DNA of 64,000 nt from positions 434,001-498,000 of the forward strand of contig OX344750.2 in assembly GCA_947034885.2 (NCBI GenBank), read 5' to 3'. The position numbers and the translations under genes are program-made. The notes below the pieces were generated by a model. That model was not told where the DNA came from, ran no database searches, and was given only the letters and a program-made list of their open reading frames with translations. This DNA is from Thuidium tamariscinum (lineage: Eukaryota > Streptophyta > Bryopsida > Hypnales > Thuidiaceae). This document shows, one piece after another, positions 54,961 to 64,000 of this stretch. Position 1 is the stretch's first letter. The number at the start of each line of letters is the position of its first letter.

Positions 54961-55728
54961 CATTTCTCTTCTGTTTTTATTTTTTATTTTTCTAGTTTTC
55001 CCACTTTTTTGGGCTCTAGAACTCTGTCCACTTCCCATTTTTCTTCACTTCCTTTTTTTTTTCCTTCTTCCTTTATCTTTCCCTCCCCATTTATGAATGT
55101 GCACTTAGAATTTCTTGAGACTTGCTATTTTTCTCCACTACACATTGATTCCCAATTGCCTTTTTAGTATACATCTTTTTTTTTTCCTTTTCTTTTTTTT
55201 GGCCTGTCAATTTATTCCCAATGTTTTTTCCCGGGTCTCTTTGGTTCTTCTCTTTTTCCTTTTACGAAGAAGTAAGACGTTCAAAGTCTTTCTTCTTAGA
55301 GAATTGTAAATGTGCATTGAAGGTCCTCACGCTCACTGAATTCCAAAATGAGCTTATTCTTGGGACCGATTCCCTAAAGTGCAAGTTCTAATGATCCCCC
55401 TCAATGGTTGTCCTCATCCTTCTATGGTAACTTCAATTACACATGTTCAAAAATGATGGTCAATTCATAGCAGTACTAAGGACTATTTTCATCTCAAAGT
55501 GTTCCACCTGTACTTATGAAAAATGTACCCATATAGTGCCGAATGACAAATGGCATGGTGAACGACTCCTGTCCATGAAGACGTCATGGAGAACATCCAA
55601 GAAGACGTCCACCTACACACATATACTGCGTTGAAAATGACGTCTTCTGAGACATCGGTACAGTCTACACTTTGCATCCTACACTGCAACTGCAGTATTC
55701 AGAAGCGGCTTCCTGTATCCTAATGACC
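54961..55728. other. Pyrimidine-rich tail and 3' flank of the TNP2 gene
   Basis: A T/C-rich stretch to about 55270 continues the style of the array without clear units. From 55550 to 55680, GAAGACGTCATGG, AAGACGTCC and ATGACGTCTTC words appear, the same TGACGTC wording seen in the element's introns. No gene. Confidence 0.5.
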
Positions 55729-58700
55729 TTATCCTTCTTCTTCGCGACGTGGACTTCTAGCTGATGCTGGTATGTATATACCACCCTCAGTCGCCACTTC
55801 TCTTGGAGGCTCTATGTCTAACATTTCAGGCTGCAAGCCTTGAAAGTCTTCATCATTACCCACATCTATCATAGAATGGATGCTTTGATTCATTTCTGGA
55901 TGACCGCGTCTTCCTCTCACATCCGTCCGGCATACAATCTTCCAACCACGCCTATGTGGATCATCAGAAAAGAACACTTGCTGGCAATGCATTGGAAAAG
56001 CAAAGGATTCAGCATGAATCCTTCCATCAATGTGGTTGAAGTTTGCCACAGCAAACCCATATCGATCCCTCTGCACATTTGGAAAGCGAGCATCTTGTGT
56101 CCCTCGAACCCAGTCACAAACAAGTATAGTGGTGCAATGATTCCGGTAGTCCAACTCAAGAATCTCTTCAATGTACCCGACGTAGTCATCAGTTCTCTCT
56201 ATAGGTTGCCCGTTCTATAAACCCCACCGTACTTGTCGAGTGAATGAGGCTACAACACAAGAGTCCCGTGTGACCAAGCTTCTTTCAGTACTACGAACAC
56301 ACAAATGCATGCATTTGTCGATGTGATATAGCATAGCGCTGTGGAGGCTGTGCGTACTGTATGACATCTTCATGGACATGTTCACCTGCATCTTGGAGAG
56401 TTCGCACACGGTCAGCCACCCATGATGCAAAAGGAGGCAAATCATTGAGCTCCGTTGGATAACGCGGTGCTACTGTTGGATGTCGACGTCGAAATCGTCT
56501 CCGGAAGGCCTCCCTCTCTTCCCACCGTTGCCCTTTGAGAGTGGAGTATTCCCTGCACAGAAGATTACATAAAGGGTTGTCAGAGCGAACCGGCTATACA
56601 CTGACTTTAACATCGACAGAGACGTTGACTTTGACGTCCACTTTGACGTTCACTTGTACAAAGTGCCGTCTTGTGAAATGTCAAAGTGAACATTGAAACG
56701 AACGCTTCATGAACGTCTTCTAACTTTCACAGGTCACAGTAGTCACAGAATCCATCAACTGTTGCTGGTGCTCTATAAATCCCCTAGAAACGATATTGTG
56801 GACATATCCTAAGAACAACACACTAGCCTGCCTCTTCCGTGATGAAGATTAATGGGAACATAATGGGCAGGGGCACTTACTGCCGCCATTGCTCCAAGCA
56901 CGCTGCATTGTCGAGGACAAAAGCATGGGCATAGTTCCAGAACTCATCTGACATTTTACGCTTTCGTTGATAGTTGGAACGAAGAATCTCATCATTCATG
57001 CTTGGTTCTTCTTCAGGATCCCACACACGATGCAATGTCCCTCTGTATTGACGCATGTACTCAGTACAAAATCCAAGTGTGTCATCCATGGTATACCCCT
57101 CAGCTATGCTACCTTCCGGGTGTGCAAAAGTCCGCACATAATCCTTCAATGTCTTCATGTATCGCTCTATTGGATACATCCATCGGCAATGCACAGGACC
57201 ACATTTAAACAATTGCTCCACTAAATGCACTGGCAAATGGGTTATGATGTCCAGAAAGGTAGGTGGGAATTCCTTCTCTAACACACAAGTGGCCATGATG
57301 ACATTGTTCATCATGGCATCCTCCTCTGCTAATCGCACTTCCTTTGCACAAAGTCTTTGGAATACTCGGCTCATTTGATGATTGCCAAGCGGACGTTCTC
57401 ATCTAGAATATTCCGAACTGCCACTGGGAGGATCTGCACAGCACGACCCACTATGAGGGCAACATTCATAGCTACAGCAACCTCTGATACAATTCCATAT
57501 TTCATGTACTCATGTACTTGCCTACTGAGCTCTTTGTAGACTGCTAACATAGCTCTGCACATTGACATACTCGATGAATATGTTTTTACTGACGTCCATA
57601 TAGACATTAATTCTGATGTCTCTAGTCCTTACAGACAACAGCTTAGCAACAACGATGTCCATAAAGCGTCTCACTGTATGTCATGGGAAACGTGACCTAC
57701 AATTATTGAATCCCGTTCCTATTTTTAGAAGAATATAAACAACGTCTACAGGTTCAATTGAAATCTCACCTGCTGCATGAGGACATGGTAATCATGTGTT
57801 TTCATGTAATGTAGCTTCCCATCTTCTAAACGCTTATGAATGCTACCAACATAGTTTGAAGGTGTTCGAATATTCGAAACAATTCCGACAAACTCGGTAC
57901 GCTCCTCAGGCTTGAATAAGAAGGGTGCATGCGGCATGTAGTAGGAGTCTTGACGACGTCGTGGAGGCTGCAGCCAAATCTCCGCACGAATGCCCAAATC
58001 TTCAGCGTCAAGTCGACTGCCCGCACTGTCTTTCATTCCCATCAAAGTCTTCACTATATTTTCGCAGAAGTTCTTCTCGCAGTGCATGGCATCCAAGACA
58101 TGTCGCTCTAGCAAGTGCTGCAAGCAAAAATAAGAAATAGAAATAGGGGAGAATTTAGACTTCAAATGAAAAAATGCACTTCTTGTCATGGCACTTATTC
58201 CTACATGCAAGGTATGACTTGTACTAGCAAGACTTCTGGAGATTGAACTTCAACGATGGACTGTACTTGTTTTACGGTTTGAGTGTGTATTTCTTCAGGT
58301 TCCCAATATACGCCTACTGTGCACGTCTGCAGACTTGCCTAAAAAGGCCGTTTGTAACATGTAGGACCAAGTCTGACTACACCGACATTACAGTACCATG
58401 TTCTGTACTGTACCTACGTATGTCAAAAATGACACACATTGTTTTCAATGACGTTCACTATGACGTTGAAGAGGACGTCTGACTTGACACCTTGAACATT
58501 GACAGTTTCTCCACTTGTCCCACAGCATGTCAATAAGAACAAAAGAACGAGACAGCGATCTTTCTGGTGTAGTATTGTGGAGTCCTCACCTCCCAGTACG
58601 ACAGATCATACAAAGCACATCGTCTTTTCACTCCCGTGAAGTGCACAGGGTCGTCTGGTCCATTTTCCCTCCCTCCTAGATCCAAGTATGATTGCCGCCA

Positions 58701-60389
58701 AGCTGCGTAGCGGATAACATCTTGACCTGTCATTATTCTGGGCTTCGAACGGTGCTCTACTTTACCATTGAATCTCAAGTTCCTACGGTACGGGTGGTGC
58801 CTAGGCAAGTACTGACGAATGCCACCATATACAATCTTGGATCCCTTTGTTCTTCTATTTGGAAGAACATCACCTGTCTTTGCCATTCTTGCATCAGTGT
58901 CAGGTCCACAGGGAGGGCAGCCTTTATAGCCCTTGGTGCAAAGTCCGGAGATGAGTCCATAAGCTGGAAAATCTGAGATGGTCCACATGAGAATGGCATG
59001 TAGTGTGAATGTACGACTCCCTTCTGGTCGTGAAAAATCAAGTGCCGGAACTCCATGCCATAGTTCCTGCAACTCCTTCAAAAGAGGGCGAATGAAGACA
59101 TCAAGACCACTAGAGGTAGGGGAGTGCTTCCCGGAAATCAAGATGCACAATGAAATGAAAAATTTCTTCATCACAAACCATGGCTCCAAATTGTATATTA
59201 AGATCAGCACGGGCCAAGTTGACCAATTCGTGTTGTTCAGCTTGAATGGGTTGACACCATCTAAAGCTAATGCAAGCCGCATGTTACGAGGTTCAGCTCC
59301 GAAGTTGTCAAACGCGACATCAATGTCAATGTGCTTTCATGCTGGGCTGTCCACCACTGAGCGCATCACGCCGTCTGAGCTGACGTGCTTAGTGTACCCT
59401 GTGAGCATGCGTGCGATCTCCGTCGACCTCCACATTCGTTTCAACCTGGGAATGAGGGGAAAGTGACGAATGACCTTCGAAGGAATACGGTTGCTCCCGT
59501 CCAACCATCGAGAGGTGTTACACTTAGGGCAAGTATCACACCCTCCATAATCATCTTCAAAAAGAACACAACCATTTGGGCATGCATGCACATTGTTATA
59601 ATGCAAGCCCAATTGTCTTATGCTCTTCCGTGCCTCGTAATGGGTATGTGGCAATTTATTGCCTTGCGGTAGTAAATCGGTGGATAAGAATCGGAATAAT
59701 TCATCGCTGAATTTGTTGCTCACATGGAACACTGTGCACATATTCATGATTATGATTGTTGCTGATACAATGCTTGTAGATGATCCTGCATATACGGGGG
59801 TGGTTGCTTGGGTGTATAAATCATCCAAATCCTCTAAGGTATCAGTGGCCCCATCATCTTGGTCAACTGCCTCCCTTGCAGCCTCTGCCTCTTCATGCAA
59901 AGCGTCCCCTCGATCTAGAGCCTCCATAACTTGACGTTGAACTTCATGGAACTCATCTAGTGCAGGGCCGTTGTGTTGAGGGTCTTCCATGTTGAAATCC
60001 TCTACTCCAGCATTGTCTGCGTTGTTGGATCTGATGTCTTCGTGGACGTCTGTGACAACGTTGTCGTCGTCAAATGTAACATCTTCAATCCAGATTCCAC
60101 CTGCAGGGTACCCCTCAATGGGGTCCCCGCCAATGAGCGATTTTTTGAGAAATGGGTCCCTACCCACTGCCGCATGGTGTTGCCGTATGACTTGGATGGA
60201 TTTCCGACGTCCACCTTTGCAATCTCGGCATGGACATCGGAAAGACTGAACATTCTTTTCGGTTGCCACTCGCAGCTCTGTATGCAATATCAAGTCACCT
60301 ACAGGAATGTGGCGAAGCGTACGACCATCTTCAGTAATGCGGATTGTACTGCGACGTCGTTGTAAGTTTGGATCCGATTGCGTTGCCAT
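55729..60389 (-). pseudogene. TNP2-type CACTA transposase gene, decayed
   Basis: The N-terminus at 60389 is followed by a Cys motif (FRCPCRDCKGGRRKS), a C4 finger (CPNGC, CDTCPKC) and the TNP2 core: MRLALALDGVNPFKLNN, STWPVLILIYNLEPWFVMKK, LMWTISDFPAYG, CPPCGPD. Introns follow TGGGAG|GTGAGG (about 58590) and CAGCAG|GTGAGA (about 57770). Later exons carry LDAMHCEKNFCENIVKTLMG, a DUF4218 part (CRWMYPIERYMKTLKDYVR) and a DUF4216 part (FPMHCQQVFFSDDPHRRGW) ending at 55729. The TGA at 59337-59339 replaces the conserved Trp of SPAWKH. There is a frame change near 57371 (IIK against MSRVFQ), another near 56290, and a TAG at 56215-56217. This copy cannot make full-length transposase unless suppressed. 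Confidence 0.85.
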
Positions 60390-61376
60390 CCTTCTCTTGC
60401 ATGTGCAAGTAGCATGCCATCCGCTAAAAGGTCTTCATTAACCGGAGAAAAGTACTGTATGATGACTGAAGAAGAAGCCCATCATGTTCATGATAAATCT
60501 GAAGAGAGATTTCATAATTTAGAAAGTGGACATTGGTGACAAAGCATGTGGCAAAGAAGCACTAGCCGAAGCAGAGAACACTTTAGTGTCGTACCATCAC
60601 TTCCCTATATGAAGAGGTTTTAAAAAAAAATTAATGCCTAAAAGAGAATGATATGATTGGGGTGTCGGACTAAGAAGATCATGAGAAAAATCATATCATA
60701 GCAATTCTTGAAGATGCCAAAAGTGCCATTCAGTTCTATTGTGCACCTTGCCACAGATGTGCAGAGGAACATGGTCTTATCACATGTGACATCGAAATTG
60801 ACGTACACAAAAATGTTGTCGTCAACGCATGACGTCCAGTAAGATGTCAAGATGAGCATCACAAAGAAGAGAAGGACCGGGCAAGTCATAGACTCACAGC
60901 AAATCCTTGTTAAATTTCTTTGTACACTGAAGTGTCTTCTCTGAAGTGGACGAAAAGATTTCCTATGACCAATACAGTATTGTAATTAATGGCCTGAACA
61001 ATGTCTATGACTAAGTTGAGAAGGGGATACAATGCCGTTAGCCTTTGAAAAATGGCCACCCATGTTGTCCTTGTCGCCACTTATTTTCCGACAATCACTA
61101 CGGATCTGTGTAATTGACGCTGACATAGGCAGGGCATGTGGCTTGTACATAGGAATGAAGACGACCTCATGTTTTTCTAGACGTCATGTTTGACGTCAAG
61201 AAGAACACAGATCTGTTTTGAGACATGCTGCTGAAAAAGAGATCCGACGTGTTGCACGCTTATACAGGAAGTCACATCATTTTTGAAGAAGACTTCTATG
61301 GCAGATTAGGGTTTAGGGTAATCATTCTTTGTGAGGCAGAAGCATAGTACTCATTTGCGGCCGAGAGCTTACCGAT
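60390..61376. promoter_or_regulatory. Divergent spacer between TNP2 and TnpA-like genes
   Basis: Several GACGT words (TTGACGTACAC, ATGACGTCC, TTTGACGTCAAG, AGACGTCATG) and a telomere-like box TTAGGGTTTAGGG (61308-61320) close to the plus-strand gene. Telomere-like boxes are common in plant promoters active in dividing cells. No TATA box was picked with confidence. Confidence 0.4.
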
Positions 61377-63596
61377 ATGGCAATCCTCTCTGGTGTCCCG
61401 AAGCGTTGGCGGATTGTCCGTTTTGCAGAGAACTTGGAAGAGGCACCTGTGACGAACGTGGAGGACTCGGAGGCGGCGTTGGCTCTCACGGATCTTGTCT
61501 CGCAACGTTCCCCGATGAAGAGCGCGATGAAGCCTTCGTCTAACACAATGCGTGAGGGAAATGCTCCGAGGACTTCAAGATTGGTGGACCAAGCAGCTGT
61601 GCCCAGTGCGTCCACGGCTACTGAATTTGACGGAGCTGGTCTGAACCCACCTCCCCAGCAGGTGAAATTGGAACTTAATTTCTCGTTGTGGTTGGTATTT
61701 TTATTAATTGCACTTGTAATCGAGGTGGTTAATGCCATTGCAAGAGCATAGTGTTCGCATTTTGAAATGCCACCGCCGAAAAGCCCTACGTGTCCCTCGC
61801 TGCACACCGCGGTATTAGGGTCATGCGCGGGTATAAATCTGTAAAGGGGCAGCCGGGTATTGGCCACTCCGATCGTCTTCAATGAGGGGGCCTCTTCTCC
61901 CATTCTGTGTCACGGTGGACGTATTGTGGGTGTTCCCATTTTGTCTCCCTCACCAAGCATTGCAACGCTGACTATTTTGAATTCGATGCGCAACGTCGGG
62001 GCGGAATCGCTTGAGGAATTCGCCGTCGTCCCGTAAGTTCCTCTCCCGTAATCTGCTTTTCCAAATCGGGGACCTCCGCGTTGTGGTCAATTGGGCATTT
62101 CAAAGCATATCCCGAGGACAGTGGAGGACGGGGAGCTCTCCAGGGTTTCGAGAGGACGTCAAGGACATCATAATTGGCATGCGTTTGGGGATGCATGCTG
62201 GGTTGTTCGAGAATTGGTAGTTCTCATGGGGACAGCGGCGCAGGCTTAACATCCATTGCATGCCACGCTTGTCTCCGTCGTTGCCAGCATGAACATTGTT
62301 GTGCACCTCTTAGCCGGTGTTGAAGGCCTAAACCTGGGACCATCCAAATTTCTGTAACGTCCGTGTGCGTCCGTGTGCCTTGTGATGCAGCAACAGGGAG
62401 AGTTCTTTGTGCACTGGAGAAGCGGAGAGGCAGGCATGGCCCGCGGCGAGGTTCCACGTGAAAAGCCAACAAAGCGGAAGTAGTTGCCGAGTCGCGACAA
62501 TGTCCCGGCGGAAAAACAAGCCATCCCCCCAGGAAGGCACATGCGCGCAGCTAGAGAGCGGAGGTCTAAAGCCAGAGAGGACCCAAACTTCTCCAAACAA
62601 CCGAAGCGGAAGTCCCCTGCGCATGAGGTCGCCCCCCCCAGGAAGAAGAATGCAGTGGTGGATGTTTCAGATGACGTTGAAGACGAAGACACAGCAATGG
62701 AGGAAGGTGAGGAGAGCGGTGGATTGAAGGAGCAGTCTTGGAGGTGAATTGTGGTCCACTCTTCTCTCAATGAGTGCTACGTGTTTCATTGGCGAAGACA
62801 GGTTGTTAGCGTTGACGTTTGAGTAAACAGTGCTCCGTCTGGTTTGACGTCCAAATTGACGTAGGCTAGAATCTCACGTCCAGGTTGATGTCACCTGTAA
62901 TTAGTATGCATCAATGTTGACGTCTACGTTGACATGAGGTGGGGGATTGTATGGAAGCTCGAAACATCTTTCTCCGTCATTGGCGGTATCTCATGAGTTC
63001 CATGTGCCATGTGCACGTACATCCGAGCTTGTACCGTGCGTTCTAGGCGATTTGATTCCCTTCAGGGCTTATGGTGGTCTATACAGATGTACAGAAAAAC
63101 ATGGGACGCGTCAAAGCTGATGTCCCAGAAGACGCAGTCTTTGGCGGAATGCGGCATAGGGTTCCATTATTTAGGAATCAGCTTCTGAAACACCGCAAAG
63201 AGAAGGGCTGTGGTCGGGGTGGGAGTTCTTGTGTATGAATGTTGGTGGGGACATGCCACATTGCATTGACTGTACTAACACGTGAAATGTGAATGCTGTT
63301 CTGCAGCCGGGGATACGACACACACTCTGGAGACGACAATGACGAGAATCAGGAGTCTGATTGCGATACTGATGACGCTATCGAAGCCTTGCAGGTGCAA
63401 AAAGATGACAAACCATCGTCGAGCTGTTTCATGAGGAAACCCATCGAATTGGACATCCATGGGTGGCCGTTTGGGTCCATGAAGGATGCCTTCAGGAGCG
63501 ATGTCAAGAAATATGCCAAAGATCTTGATCCCACTGTGGGTTGGGAAGGACAGCCACGCTCTGAAAGATGGCGTCTATTCGAGAGAATTTACACAG
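61377..63596 (+). CDS. TnpA / Transposase_24-like gene, exons visible, continues past the right edge
   Basis: The first coding stretch from ATG 61377 (MAILSGVPKRWRIVRF) runs to about 61750. Exon boundaries here are uncertain and its hydrophobic tail may be intron. A basic-then-acidic exon around 62484-62707 (KQPKRKSPAHE, then DVSDDVEDEDTAMEEGEE) ends at GGAAG|GTGAGG. The next exon follows CTGTTCTGCAG at 63304: an acidic run and then PIELDIHGWPFGSMKDAF, KKYAKDLDPTVGWEGQ and WRLFERIYT, ending ACACAG|GTCTGT at 63596. That last part fits the Transposase_24 pattern (IxLDxxGxPxG ... W). In CACTA elements this product binds subterminal repeats and works with TNP2. Divergent orientation to TNP2 is as expected. 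Confidence 0.5.
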
Positions 63597-64000
63597 GTCT
63601 GTGCTGAATTCGTGCTGTCTGGTTTCCAGAGCATTTGTGTTGTCGGTCTTCACACTTCCTTACCACTCCTCCTGTCATCTTTGACGTCGTTGAGAACAAC
63701 ACTATTGACGAGGCCATGTTTAGTGTGATGTCCTCTTAGGCAGTCTACATTCAATACAGGTGATACTAGAGGACTGTTGGGAAACGGTACCGTAGCTGCT
63801 TTCATTACATCTTGCCCCTTCCATCAATCTGTGATGTATTGTCACTTCCATCATTCAGTCTCCCAAAAATATAACCTTGTTACGGAGAAGCAAGGCTGCT
63901 TCTTAGTTGTGTTTCGTACTGAATGTAGTGTCATGGCTTCCAGATTGGCAGATGTGCGGGGCTTCCAACCGAGTGAGTCAAAGTTACCTGGGGCCAATTA

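Larger units (their letters stand above)
53460..64000. mobile_element. Large CACTA (En/Spm-type) element, left end to beyond the right edge
   Basis: The presumed terminus CACTATAAGAAAACTG lies at 53460. The interior has the two genes expected of a plant CACTA element, arranged divergently: a TNP2-type transposase on the minus strand (60389-55729) and a Transposase_24/TnpA-like gene on the plus strand (61377 onward). A 76-bp array fills the region after the terminus. TGACGTC words recur in spacers and introns. The other end lies beyond the window, so target duplication cannot be checked and total length is unknown (over 10.5 kb). Confidence 0.65.

Noticed and set aside
54051-55167. Frames with repeated MATSWGS..TTSQFF units
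   Set aside because: Products of the 76-bp tandem DNA repeat. The period is not a stable multiple of three and the frames start and stop with the array.
16653-59339. Stop-codon reassignment of TGA to Trp
   Set aside because: TGA falls at Trp or likely Trp positions twice, but TAG and TAA also interrupt the same or neighbouring genes and intact genes end normally. Decay explains it.
62246-62770. 174-codon minus-strand Ser/Cys-rich frame
   Set aside because: Antisense of the basic/acidic exon of the TnpA-like gene; no family resemblance.
1-64000. tRNA or other structured RNA genes
   Set aside because: I looked for T-loop GGTTCGAATCC-type boxes and cloverleaf pairs on both strands and found none that I could support.

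Overview
The window looks like repeat-rich, AT-rich nuclear DNA from a land plant or a close streptophyte relative. The evidence is spliceosomal GT-AG introns, plant-type transposase families (TNP2/CACTA, Mutator-like with a SWIM finger), a plant SUVR-type SET domain, and TTTAGGG-type telomere-like stretches. I cannot name the species. No tRNA, rRNA or organelle gene was recognised, and no ordinary single-copy housekeeping gene is clearly present.

Layout. 1-2.2 kb: a mobile-element gene on the minus strand with a TATA box, in a patch strikingly rich in TCCG/CGGA words. 2.2-16 kb: gene-free AT-rich DNA holding at least eight non-autonomous DNA elements, including three ~920-bp elements flanked by TTAA with CCCC/CCTC termini (piggyBac-like ends) and two CACTA miniature elements with clean 3-bp target duplications. 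16.5-20.1 kb: a decayed Mutator-like transposase gene (minus). 20.1-23.1 kb: a possible LTR-type promoter followed by 94-bp and 28-bp tandem repeats. 23.6-25.95 kb: a satellite of about 35 monomers, each centred on a GATC-containing palindrome, split by one inserted element.

26.8-40.5 kb: the most interesting segment. A plus-strand gene encodes coiled coil, a RING-like finger, an acidic/lysine-rich region and, through a phase-compatible splice, a SUVR-type histone H3K9 methyltransferase (pre-SET, SET, post-SET). Facing it on the minus strand are a DDE transposase gene (D148, D231, E264 within its last exon) and a small frame starting with a PCNA-binding (PIP) box. Noncoding DNA of both genes shares the same dense GTAC wording, which fades outside. 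This suggests that the genes have been one evolutionary unit, perhaps a large DNA transposon that carries its own chromatin modifier. Both genes carry stops, and two changes of frame lie in G homopolymers, so assembly error and decay must be separated.

40.86-42.2 kb: a CACTA-like end with AGTCATT repeats and a C-terminal transposase exon. 43.2-47.1 kb: an intact 950-residue transposase-like gene of the DUF7869 type (minus) with six copies of a 19-bp palindrome in its upstream region. 47.8-51.6 kb: telomere-like sequence and a ~177-bp satellite with a dimeric higher-order pattern. 53.46 kb to the right edge: a large CACTA element with divergent TNP2 (minus, decayed) and TnpA/Transposase_24-like (plus) genes, a 76-bp tandem array near its end and TGACGTC words in its introns and spacers.
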